DNA of 64,000 nt from Cannabis sativa (taxonomy: Eukaryota; Streptophyta; Magnoliopsida; Rosales; Cannabaceae): NCBI RefSeq assembly GCF_029168945.1, contig NC_083607.1, positions 32,721,257 to 32,785,256 of the forward strand, in the 5' to 3' direction. Below, in pieces: positions 10,951 to 22,040 of the stretch. The position numbers were made by a program, and so were the translations under genes. Position 1 is the first letter of the stretch, and every line of letters starts with the position of its first letter. Below the pieces are notes generated by a model. It searched no databases and was not told the DNA's origin. It saw only the letters and a program-made list of their open reading frames with translations.

Positions 10951-12927
10951 GGCAAGAAGTGAGGAGCCTTACTCATGCAATTGCTCCACTAAGTTCGAAC
11001 CCAAGTATAAGAACACAGCATGGATGTCAACAATCTACTGATTCCCTATGCTTCTCTGGAGCAGTCCTAGCAGAGGTAACTTCTCTGTCATCTTGGTCTA
11101 AGAATACATATATTCTCCCTAAATATTTTGTCATTTCAAACAAAAGTCACTTCTTCCATCACAGTTTGAGACAGAATGATAGTAACACTCTAAGCATCTT
11201 CATCACTTTGCTCGAATGGCATGGTCTAAGACTCTTCAGAGAACCCTACATCAGCATATATGCTTTGGCATGCCATAATCAACCTTACTTTCTAAAGATT
11301 TTTAGTATTAAAGAGGGTTCGACCATCTCTCTCCCAAGCCGAGATGCCAATCACATGGCTTTAGCTCTTCTCTTCATGTTAATAAGAGAAGCATGTCTTT
11401 TGAAAGAGCTGACTATTTGAAAGGTAATGTATCTCAATGGAAGAATAGGAGCATAAAATACTCTTGAAAGTAAAGGCCACCATTACTCTTGCTCATGTGT
11501 TCTATGAAGGAACCGAATTGGTGGAAGTGGTAAAAGCCTTGATCTCTACGGGTTGGACTCCTCTTCAAGTCACAGAGAAAGTTTATCTCATGAGGAGTTG
11601 GGATAGGCCAGTTCCTAAAATAGTAAAAAATGAAGAAGGTGGACAGAATCCTATAGTCTTTGGAATTTATCTGTTACGGGCATACACTGAAGAAGTCAAC
11701 TATAGATATAAACCATGGATGCAAGGGCAAGTAAGCACCCGCATTCATGTGGAATCTAGACCAAGCACTATAACAAGTGTTCTAGGAACCCTTGGGAGCA
11801 CCATGTTGAGGTTTTCGAACAATAATTTCAAGAAGATAGTAATCATCTCGAATGGTTTGAGTTTGAAGCTCGGTAAGGGTACTAGACACAAGGGGCCTAA
11901 GCTTGAAGCCTCGATCTCTCGGAGCATCACTCTCAATGACAGCTTTGAGAAGCTTAGTTGCCATCACTTTTCCACCACAAGCCTTGTCTAAGTTCTTAGA
12001 CTTAGACAATGTCAACTTAGCTCTGATGAACTAAGCAACATGGTGATCATACTCATCATGTAATCTTCTGCTTCTCTTCATCCTAACCATCTCAAATTCA
12101 ACAACTTACGCTACTTACAACTCAAGGAAAGTCAAACTTGGTTGGGAAAAGTCTAAGTAGCTTTGAGGAGTTTTTTCAAGGCAAAAGAAAGGAGTTTTGG
12201 ATTTTTGGGAGGCTTGGGGAAACTATTTCAAGGGAGTTTTGGAGTTAAGGAGTCCTTGGAGTAAGATCAGCAAAGGAAGAGAAGAAGAAAAAATTAGAAA
12301 AAAAAAAATCGGCGTGAAGAAAAAAAATTTCTTCTACCTTGAAGTGGAGAAGGCTTGAAGGCTTGGTGAAGATGAAATCCTGAGGTGCTCACTAACTGCT
12401 ATAGGCATGTGGAATTGAATGAGAAGAGTGAAAAAATTAGTTCTCAACTCACTTATTTATAGTTGAGTCCAATACCCTAATCCTAAATCTACTTTGAGTC
12501 TTTTAAATTTAAAGTTGTCTAAGGAAGAAGTAAATGATAAGAAAAAGATATAATTGTATCTTTTCCCTTCTCCTTTTTAAGTGTATTTCGAAATTCCTAT
12601 ACAACTAGGAATATGAATACAAATTTAAAAGGTAATAACAATTCTATATGCTATTGGGATTAATAACAAATTAGAGAAATCAAAACAAAAAGATAAATGA
12701 TAAGAAAAAGGCCCAAAAGTCTTTTCACTTCTTCCTTTCTCTCTCTAATTTCGAATGGCATGTTCAACCAGGATTAGGATTCCTATCTAATTAATCCTAA
12801 TACCATAACAAAAATAAGAAATCTCACATTTTCAAAGAAAGAAATAAAAGATAAGTGAAAAAAAAAAAAGATAAGACTTTTTTTTCCCTCTTTTTCTTTA
12901 TTAATTAATTTTAAAAATTCCCAAGGA
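10951..12927. other. Unassigned repeat-like DNA between the Tat pol fragment and the copia LTR
   Basis: Two plus-strand open frames occur (10959-11420 and 11464-11991), but neither shows a domain I recognise and the second ends in low-complexity sequence. From 12100 to 12927 the DNA is AT-rich. A minus-strand TATA-like sequence (CAACTATAAATAAGTG) lies near 12455-12470, so this could be an LTR or leader remnant of a minus-strand element. No function can be assigned. Confidence 0.35.
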
Positions 12928-12932
12928 CTAAT

Positions 12933-14808
12933 GGCTGGGTTTTATGCCCTAAATAAAATTCTATTTCAATGTAATCTCTATTATTCAATATTAATAAAGA
13001 AACATAAGTATTTTTCATTCATTTGTGTGTCATTTGGTTCATGTTATCAATTACTTGTCGATTTGATTGATAAATTCATCCAAACCCTTTTCACATTTAT
13101 ATTCTTGGTTATTGTGTCGTCAGCACAGTGGAAAGCAATCAAGATTATGTGATTAAAGAAATATTCCTAGATTTATCAGAACACAGGGTTTAACTGATAT
13201 GACAATCTACAACATAATTTACTTGCATCTTGGATAAATGATATGTTCTTTCCAGAGCATTGGTGAAAGTAAAGCTTGGGTTGGATGCATGGAGTATGCA
13301 TCGGAAGGGACCGATATTGAACTTTGATTCAGATATATTAAACTTACCATAATATCTATTCAATTCAATATCACCTAGTTGATCCTAGATCAAATGATCT
13401 TAATCCTGATATGGTTAGGTTCAATCTCAGGAGTATTACACATGTTCTTTGATTTGTTAGTTAAGCCTACTTTTGGGTCAGGGTGATACGTACATTTTGG
13501 GAACATGGTAGTGCAATTGAGTGGGAGCGCTAAACATAAAGATGGAATCTATAGCTTCTATCTGGCAAATAGAAAGTGAAATGATGTTTTCCTTCGAGCT
13601 TGGCTAAACAAAGATAAATAGTTGAGTACTCATTTTACTTCGCTGAAATATCATTTATACGGAGCTAAGTGTTTTAAGGATAAAATACATTGAAGGGTGT
13701 AATGGTAATTTAGTCCCTATACAATGTAGATAATCTATATAGAGGATTATTGATCAAATTAGGATTATAACAATGGATAATTAATAGCATGTCTATATAG
13801 TAAAACATATAGAGCGTTCTATGTAACTGAGAGTGCAATTATGAGTTCTATGCGTGGATGCAACAAAGAATTCATAAGTCAGTGAATTTACTTGGTAAGT
13901 TCTTGGTCTGCTTATTAGAAGCTCGAATATATAGGCTCATGGTCCCCATACTACTTGAGACAATACTACTTGTAAGACTCAGTTAATTGATTTTGATTAA
14001 TCAATTATAATTCTAAAATTAGACTATGTCTAGTTTGTGAATTTTAACTAAGCAACAGCAAAATTGTAAAGAAAGAGTTTCTAGGGTACATTTGTTAATT
14101 AAGAGACTTGGGTTAGTCTAATTAACAAATATATTAAATGACAATATTATTTAATAATTAATTTTAGTTATTAAATAGTTGAAATTGATATTTAAATGGT
14201 TGAATTTGAAAATTGGCATTTTTGAAAAAATGAGATATAGAAATGATAAAACAGCAAAATTGTAAAAGTGGGGCCCAATATCCAAAGCCTTGGCCGGCCA
14301 CTTATGTAGGCATTTATCATTTATTTTTTTTATTATTTTAATGCCAAATAATTCTAACCTAACCCTAGGTGGCATACTATAAATAGGCAGTGATGGCTTC
14401 AGAAAAAGATGATGCATCTTATTCCTTCAGAGAAAAACCTGAGTGCCTTCTACCTAACCTAGCCACCACCTCCCTTCTCTCTTCTTCACTATTGAACCGA
14501 ACCCCTTGAGTGATAGAGTAAGTGCCCACACACATCAAGTGGTACCTCAATCATAGTGTGGAAGATCGTGAAGAATCCAGATTCAACAGAAGGACATTCG
14601 GGCTCAGATCTTGGTGATACTCTGCGACAGAAAGGATACAAAGGTTAGAGATCTGAGTGGAAGGAGACATATTATTCCGCTGCACCCAATATAAGGTTTT
14701 CTAAACTTTATATGTGTTTGATTTATAATCGTTTTATAAGTTCATATTTAGGATGTTAAACAACATACTTGTTAGTAAATCTAAGATCCTAATAAAATAT
14801 TTCCAACT
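12933..14808 (+). repeat. 5' LTR of the copia element
   Basis: It aligns end to end with 33745-35621. Its outer bases are GG and its inner end CT where the partner has TG and CA, so both terminal dinucleotides have mutated. A TATA box (ACTATAAATAGGC) lies at about 14376-14388 and is conserved in the partner. Confidence 0.9.
14377..14386 (+). promoter_or_regulatory. TATA box of the copia LTR
   Basis: CTATAAATAG sits about 420 bases before the LTR end, and the same bases occur in the 3' LTR near 35190. This is the likely core promoter of the element. Confidence 0.6.
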
Positions 14809-16511
14809 ACCGGCCTCAGAGCCTTGGTAATTGATTTTCTTTCAAGAAATTTGGACTTAAAACGATTTGTGTGTGATTTGGATGGTTTCATGTTGATCTG
14901 TGATGATTAATTGATGCTTGTGAAATTTTTATGAAAAATAATTGAATTTTCGTTTCTGGAATTATTTTTATTGGATAGTTTGGAAAAAATTAAGCAATTC
15001 ACTTTTTTACAGAACTTAATTTCGATTTTATTTGAAATCGTTATGATTTTTGAAGTTTTGAAAAAAGATAGGGTGATCACACACACTCACCCACGAGCGC
15101 GGAAACGAGTTTCCCTCGGTAAGGTGCGTGTTCGGACATGGTTTTGTCCGAGCGACACGCCCAGGGATGTCTGATATCCCCTCTGGCGCCGAGTTTTCTT
15201 AGCTGGTCACCTAGTGGCACGCGCGGATGAGTATGCAGCTGCATAGCATCCATACAGCTCACATTTTTTTTCGATTTTCTTCGATTTTTCAAGTTCTTTC
15301 GTGGAATTAACTTCCGATTTTTTGTGTAGTTTTGTATTTTGATTTTTACATTTCATATTTCAAATCTAATTATCAGAAATAAATTAATTGGATTTTTTTA
15401 AAATTAATTTAAGATATTAGTGTAATTTGAACTTGAAAATAGGTAAAAATCTATCTTTTTGCTTAATTTTTTTTATCTTATTTTTAAAATTTTCATTATT
15501 TTATCTTATTTTTAAATTTAAGCTGAGATATTAATATTTTTTAAATTATTCTATATTTAAATTGTTTGACCTTAGTTAAATTTAAAATAAGATCATTATA
15601 ATCATGATTTTTTGAATAGAAATAAGATATTATGCTAACTTTTAAATTTTGTTATTTTTTTATTTAAATTAAATTATAAAATAAGAAAATGGATATTAAA
15701 TTATCATTTTATTTTATTGAATATTTAATTTATAAAATAACATGAAATTCAAAAGATGGTTAGCATTTTTTTGAAAGGATATTTAGGTTAGTGAAAACCT
15801 AATTTTTCAAAATTGTAGGTTTAATTTTTTAATTTTTTTTAAAAAACCAAAAAAAAAAAAAACATTTTTTTTATTATTTTTTATTATTTTCGGATTTTTT
15901 TTAAATTAATTAATTTAAAATTAAATAAATCCTACATCTAACTATCCAATTCAACTTGTTGTAGGAGTATGTGTTTTAGCTTGTGTGTAAGTTTTATAAA
16001 ACCTATTATTGCTTGATCTAAATTGTCATGGTTAACTTGTTGACATATCCAATGATCTGATTTTAACCCATGGTTCAATTGTCAATAGGTCAAGTAAATA
16101 ATTTGTAATAGGTAAATTTTACATTCTTCTTTAATCTGTGTATGACCTAGTAACATGATAGGATCCATCCAAATCTGTGTGCCTGTGTGAGCCTATATGT
16201 TTACTTTATGTTTAGATGCATATAGGTTGTTCATTTAATTTTTTAATTAGATGAACTAGGTTGCTAAATAAAATGTCACACCATGATAAATTTTATTTAG
16301 GCCCATTTAGTTTTTGAGCCTATTCAATTAATAACAGTTGTTCATTTTAAAGTTAAATTCCTCTCTTTTGGGCCTTGTGTGAGAGTTAGGGGGCCAATAG
16401 AAGTGGGTACGACATACTGAGCCCAGCTCTCCCTCACATGAACAACCCCAACTGTGAAGGCCCATTTGCCTGATTTGGATAACTGTACTAGGTTAATTAA
16501 ATTAGTTTAAC
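14809..16511 (+). other. Copia leader, first part, non-coding
   Basis: This 1.7-kb stretch has no supportable gene. Most of it is very AT-rich. An island at about 15080-15250 is GC-richer and can fold: GCGTG-TTCGGACA pairs with TGTCCGA-...CACGC across 15126-15162. The leader resumes at 28875 after the nested element. Confidence 0.6.
14810..14823 (+). other. Degenerate Met-tRNA primer binding site of the copia element
   Basis: CCGGCCTCAGAGCC directly follows the 5' LTR and differs from the usual CTGGTATCAGAGCC at three positions. Confidence 0.6.
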
Positions 16512-16516
16512 CTAAT
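16512..16516. other. Target site duplication CTAAT, left side of the Tat element
   Basis: CTAAT precedes the LTR at 16517 and recurs directly after the other LTR at 28870-28874, marking precise insertion into the copia leader. Confidence 0.93.
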
Positions 16517-17297
16517 TGTTGACCGAGGTTTTCGGCAACTATTAAAATATAATTATAATAAGGAGCTGTAAGAAAGTGAGATGAAGACTTTTTACGTGGT
16601 TGGGGCGTTAATGAGCCTTAGTCCACGAGCCACTGCTATTAATGGATGTATTTAATACAGATTCTACACTTGAGAGAATGTTTTTCTCTTAAATACAGAG
16701 AATGTTCTTGGTGAGTTTTTTCTCTTCTTGCTCTTTTGCAACCAAGATTCTCGACCCCATTAAATGAGCTTTGGGGGGGGTATTTATAGTGTTTTGGTGG
16801 GGTAATCCCTAGAATTGTTCTTACACATGTGTCTGTAAGTATCCATAAAGTTGGGCATTTCCGATGAATATACCATGGGAGATGCATGGTCAAATCCCTA
16901 GGTGCTGTAGGGTTTTTATGGAGAATGTCCTTTTTGTCTTGTGATTGACGTGACTCTTCGCAGAGTAGCCGTCGCTAGACTTAAATGATCATTACTGTAG
17001 CGCTGCTGTTTGGGGGTTGTGCCGTCAGACTTTATTGCGTGTTACAGTCCCAACACGCTTCCTCCCATGCAGCATTAAATGCGACTTGATTTCTCGGGAG
17101 AGACCTGACACATCCCGGAGAGCCTTCATGCTATACTAGCTTCCTGGAGTACCTTGTACTCCGGGTGTCTCCTCCGGGACCCATGCTAATAGCGCTTCCT
17201 GGTGGCATAAATAGACTTAGCAAATCTTTCCAAGTTATCTGATCCACGTGTCCCCTCTCGACTGGTCCACGTATTTTGGGCGAATTTTGGAGCAACA
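16517..17297 (-). repeat. 3' LTR of the Tat element (781 bp)
   Basis: TGTTGACCGAGG to GAGCAACA. A minus-strand TATA box (ACTATAAATACCCC) lies at about 16778-16792, next to the variable G run. A purine-rich tract (TTGGTGGGTAAA on the minus strand, 17298-17309) abuts it, as expected for plus-strand priming. Confidence 0.95.
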
Positions 17298-18387
17298 TTT
17301 ACCCACCAAGCCTTGTTTACTTAGTAAAAATAAACCAAGGCTTGTTCAAGTGTCTCCGGTTGACCCCTCGTTTCCCTAGCTCGAGCCTCGAGCGCGTGGG
17401 GGCAAATTAAATGATGTCATTTAATGCAGCGATATGCTTTTTGCAGGAATGTTTCCAGCCGCCTCCTCGGTCTTTTGGTACGACTTGGGGGCGCGTGGAG
17501 GTGTGTCTGATAATGGCATTAAATGCAGCGATTTGCTTTTGCAGAGGTCGATTCGTTTCACGCCCCATGATTGATGCGGCGCATTGATGGTGTCAGACGG
17601 ATACTCAAACGTTTCCACCGCCTTAATGGTAGATTGATCTGGTCCGTTGATCTTTGGGAATTCGAATCGTGCGTTTCCCCCACCGTGCGATTGGTAGGTG
17701 AAGACGCCTGTTCCTCATGCACTTTTGCCTATAAAAGCCACCACCTTTCCTTCATTTCGGTTACTTTCCATTCCTTGCCATTTCTGCTCGAATTTCCTAG
17801 AGAGAAAATTCCTCAAAGTAGCACGAACTGTCTTAATACCCAGACACTTCATTCAATTTTCCAGTGTTTGATTTTGCCAGTGCTTCCCAACTCTCACTCA
17901 ACCACATTCAGTACCCCCAGTTCAACGATCGACTGTAAGTTTCTTGCATCCTTAGATAATAACATGCTTATATTTACTTCGTTCGTTTTCTGGGTTCGCA
18001 CTTAGAGGCTTCTGGGTGTGTGAGTGTTTAAGTTCTTCGAGTTCTGTTTTATGTTTACTGCATTAGTTGTAGAATCGCCATTTATCATGCCCTTGTTGTA
18101 GTTATACAGTTCTGTTTGGAGAAGGCCATGCGTTCTTCTTTTAACAGTTGCTTAGGGCATAAGATGGCTTTTCTCTCTTTTTTTTTTCGAAACCACTTTC
18201 TGCGATTTCATTGCACCCGACACTTGTTGAGGGATTCTTTCCAGAGTTTCCCAGGTGACACGTGTCCGGAGGGGGCCTCTTTCCAGCAGTTAGGGGACCC
18301 CCACTCCCTTTTTCTTGATTTAGGGTTTGGTATGGTACCTAACTGCTGGGCTTTTCTTTTTCCCTTTTGTTTTTCTCAGAACACAAA
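17298..18387 (+). promoter_or_regulatory. Promoter and 5' leader of the antisense gene
   Basis: CCTATAAAAGCCACC at 17728-17742 is a strong TATA box on the plus strand. About 200 bases downstream a consensus donor GTAAGT starts at 17935. A polypyrimidine tract and acceptor TTTTTCTCAG end at 18379, eight bases before the ATG at 18388. This implies a 445-bp intron in the 5' untranslated region. The rest of the stretch shows no gene. Upstream, two near-repeats occur at about 17405-17445 and 17514-17545 (GGCATTAAATGCAGCGAT type). Confidence 0.65.
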
Positions 18388-21300
18388 ATGTCTGCTTCTG
18401 GCTCAAAATCTTCTAAGAAGAAAGGGAAAAGTATGGCCACGCTGGAGGAGGTTTCTTTGGGACCCGTCGCCCAGGAGGGGTACAAGTCCCATGCAACTGG
18501 CTGGGAAGAGGCCGAGCTTCGGTCGACCCTGACTTGTCCTCACCAGCTGGAGAACATTATTAATGTGGCTGGGATCAAACCCTCTACCTCAGGGACCTTC
18601 CACCGGCCTCCTCGTGACTCGGAGACGCCTAATCACAACTATGACGGCTTCGGGGCTTGGAGTCAGACCCATTTGATGGCCGGTGCCATGCTCCCGCTCC
18701 AAGATTACTTTGTGAATTTTCTTGTATTTGTCGGCCTTGCGCCATACCAACTTATTCCTCAAGCTTACCGCCTGCTCTCAGGCTTATTCATTTTTTACAC
18801 CGCCCGTGGCTGGGGGTCTCCCAGCCCGGCGGAAATTTTATATTTTTATGAACTAGTATCCGTCCCCAAGAAAGGGGACAAACTTAAGGATGGTTTTTAT
18901 GGGTTCCGGATCCACCCTGCTAACGAGGGGATGGTTCCATATAATAGGCAGACTCATGTTAAGGAGTACCGCCACCGCTTTTTCTTCTCGTCCGGGTTCA
19001 GGGCCGTGGACCACCCGGAGCTTCTCACGGAGTGGGTGCGGATCCCACCTTACCAGCGGACGCTTCCCACTCAGGCTTTCCTTCGAAGGGCCCAAGCCTT
19101 CGCCTCCTACGACCATGCCGATCTTGATGTCGGGGGCCTGGTCACCACGGAGAATTGTAGGAAGGCCAAACTTATCCTTTCTCATCAATCCGTGGATGAC
19201 TCCAACCTCTCACGGGTCATCTGCCCCAATGTGAGGGCACCGGTTGCGGAGAAGGCTTTCCGGGATGAGCTCATTGCTACGGCAGAGAAGAAGTACCAAG
19301 ATTATCTCTACCGGAAGGCCCAGGAGAAGGCGTATTCTAAGGCCCAGGCTGCCTCTGGGAGAGGGCTTCACGTGGGGAGTCCAGTGGTGCGAAGGAGCCA
19401 AGCCATTGGCGGGAAGTCCGAGGCTAAATTTTTTGACAAGATACTTCAAGAAGAGATTGGGGGTCCTTCTGCCGGGGGGCCCCTTCGTCTTGAAGATTCT
19501 TCTGAGAATCAGACTTCCCGGCCTCAGCCTTCAGCCCCCGAACCAAACTCGGGTGCTCCCGGTGCTAGCACTTCCGGTGCCGGTGGTAAGTCTCCCTTGA
19601 TAATTCGCTATGTTCCTTCCGTTGATGAATATACCAGTCATAGGCCCATAGGGTTCGACGAGCGTCTCCGTAGGTTTAAGATGCCGTCGACCCGGTGGGG
19701 GGATCATTTGAAGGAATTTTATTTTACGAACTTAGGAGATTACCTAGGTCGGTCCCGGATGGGCTCCGGCCCTCCGGAACCTATTCCCTTAGGTCCGTCG
19801 GCTTACATAGCGTCCAGCTGGTTTCGGCCTTCGGACAGTTATCTTGGAGATGATGCTGCCAGCATTAAAGTTCGGGACTTTGCTAGGGCCGAATTAGGAA
19901 GTTCGGGTAGGAGTAGCTTATTTGCTGCATCTTTTATAAGCGGTTCCTCACGAACTTCTAACACTTGCTTATTTTATTGGAACAGGTACCTCCATGGATG
20001 CCATCCTGGAGCAGCTTGCCGGGGTTCATACTCCCGTGGCTCCTCCGGCTTTCACCCCCTCTCCCCCGGCTCCTTCCTTGAAGGTTCCTTCCGGCGCTCC
20101 CCCCGAAACCATTGACTTAGTGGATGACGAGGAGGTGCTTCCGGGAGAAGGCCAAGGGAAAGGGTGGGACTTCTCGGAGGAAGCCGCTGAGGGTGTTGGA
20201 GAGCCTCAAGCCCCTCCAGTGGTAGCAGAGGAGGACGAGGAGGAGCCTGAAGTGGCTCTGATTCGCAAGCGTAAGGGCAAGATGATTGCCCAGGACGAGC
20301 CGAAGAGGCCTCGGAGGGCCGACACTCCTGCTCATGGCCTAGACGGCGGGGTTTCCCCGATGGAGGAAAATCCTGCTCCTCCCCACATTGATCTTACCCC
20401 GATTCCGGGGGATGAGGTGAGGCAGGAGCTTCGCATAGCCAAACACAACTATGCTATGGACGAGTACTCCCGGGGGTATGCCGAAGTGGAGGCCCTTAGG
20501 AGGATTCTGCGAGCTTAGGTCGAGGCGAGCATCAACCACCCGGGCTATCATGATCCGTGGAACCTCAATCTGGACCCCTTAACAGACTGGTTCCGTCCCC
20601 TCCTAGGGCCCACTTTGGCTCCCTTTGCCGCGGAGATGACCGGTGAGTTCGCTTCTCAGCTTACACGTTGTGCGCCCAAGCGGTTTGCCACTTGTGCTTC
20701 CCTGAACTCTATCTTCCAGGTCCAGGACCTCAGCCATTCTCTCACAGTGGTAAGTACTTTGCAATTTTTTGCGTTTCCTTTTTGTTGTTTGTATTTTGTT
20801 TTCTTCCTTTGAGAAATTTTTCCTTATACCTCGTTATGGTTCAGCTTGCTGCTGAGGCTGGTCGCCTCTCCAGGAACATCATAAACCATGGCTTCGCTCT
20901 GTCCGACTTTGGGGACATGAACGACGTCAGGAAGGTCCTCCAAGACCTCACAGCGGAGAGGCAGATCTACCAGGAGGCTGCCGAGCGCCAGGAGGCAGCG
21001 GCCAAGGCCAAGGAAGAGGAGGCCCACTGGAGGGAGGCTCAGGCGGAGGCCATGATCCGGGACGAGGCCCAGCGGAGAGACAGGATGGAGGCCCATCATC
21101 AGGAGGAACTAAGGGCTCAAACCGAGGCTGTCGAGAAGGCCAGGCGAGATCTCCGGGAGGCCAGGGAGGCTTTGGATGAAATGGCCGTCAAGGTGAGGTC
21201 TCTAGAGGAGACTCACCAGTCGGATATTGAATCTAAGGCCGCTCTAGCTGCGGAGTTGAAGGAGCTTAGGGATTACAAAGATCAGTCTACCAGGAAGGCC

Positions 21301-21519
21301 AAGAGGGCCGAGCTCCTTTCTCCTGTTTCCTGCGCCCGGTGCCCGAAGCGCTTTGATGATGGTGTCTACATGGCTTGGGCCACCAATGATCAGAGTATCA
21401 AGCTTACTTTTTATCCCAAACCCGAGGAAATGATTGCCAGATTTCGGGAAAAGAAGAAGAAGCTTGATGCTGCGCTTGAGGCACGGATTGGACCTCGTCT
21501 TCCTCCGCGGGCTGACTGA
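18388..21519 (+). CDS. Antisense ORF of the Tat element, spliced, with gypsy-type transposon domain and coiled coil; one in-frame stop
   Basis: Inferred exons are 18388-19906, 19986-20749 and 20845-21519. The introns (79 and 95 bp) are GT-AG and in phase, giving 985 codons. The N-terminal 20 residues are Ser/Lys-rich. Residues of about 85-215 (LPLQDYFVNFLVFVGLAPYQ, SGLFIFYTARGWG) resemble the plant family annotated in Pfam as putative gypsy-type transposon (PF04195, from memory). A Pro/Ser/Gly-rich stretch follows near 360-405, then an acidic section with a basic patch (RKRKGK), and exon 3 encodes a Glu/Arg/Ala coiled coil (about 795-910). TAG at 20516-20518 interrupts the frame after residue 683, while matching sequence continues beyond it. 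Such extra antisense ORFs are known in Tat elements, but their role is not established. Own TATA box at 17728. Alternatives are a captured host gene, or a stop that is an assembly error. Confidence 0.75.
20516..20518 (+). other. In-frame TAG in the antisense gene
   Basis: The codon context is CGA GCT TAG GTC GAG. The downstream frame stays open for 77 codons to the splice donor at 20750, so a single C-to-T change (CAG to TAG) explains it. Confidence 0.7.
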
Positions 21520-21654
21520 GCTGCCGTGTTATTGACCCAGATTCTACCCGTTCTTCTTATAACTCTTTTTTTTTTGTTTGTACATATTTGCTGCTGCCTT
21601 AGAACAATTTACATATAGGCGGCAGCTTTTATTTGAAGGGGAGACAATTATATC

Positions 21655-21900
21655 TTAAGGCCTGTCCCCGGGCCATTTACATGTGTATGACCTACCCTTT
21701 GGGCTAGGATATTTTTTTTTCTTATATATATGCGATCTTTATTTGTCACACTTAGGTATTTTAACCTGTCCTTTGGCTCAGGGTTTTTATACTTATGCTC
21801 TTTATTTTTGCGCATATTTTTTGACCTGCCCTTTGGGTCAGGATATTTTACTTGGATTGACCTGCCCTTTGGGTCAGGATATTTTTACTTAGATTGTTTT
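21655..21900. repeat. Degenerate tandem repeat with hairpin potential between convergent genes
   Basis: A motif of about 33 bases (GACCTGCCCTTTGGGTCAGG plus a T-rich tail) recurs, with two near-perfect copies at about 21821-21847 and 21858-21884 and weaker copies at 21665-21715 and 21765-21795. Each copy can pair with itself (GACC with GGTC). It lies in the 520-bp gap between the stop of the plus-strand gene (21519) and the minus-strand integrase stop (22041). Confidence 0.7.
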
Positions 21901-22040
21901 TGTTTATCCGTGCGGTATACCCTAGTACCCCCCTGAGTGGCATAGAAACTTTGTTTTTAAGGCACTCAGTTTTATTTAATATAGGGGAGGCATACATTTG
22001 GACGGTACAAACCCTTTGAACAAAATCTAAGTTTAATTCG

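Noticed and set aside
17571..18005. 144-codon plus-strand frame before the antisense gene
   Set aside because: It spans the TATA box and the likely first splice donor, so it is leader sequence rather than a protein.
18853..19449. Minus-strand open frames of 111 and 79 codons
   Set aside because: They lie opposite the plus-strand antisense gene, in GC-rich sequence where chance open frames are common, and show no domain.
19244..19600. Plus-strand 118-codon frame
   Set aside because: It overlaps the antisense gene in another frame, is Arg/Leu-rich and has no family motif.
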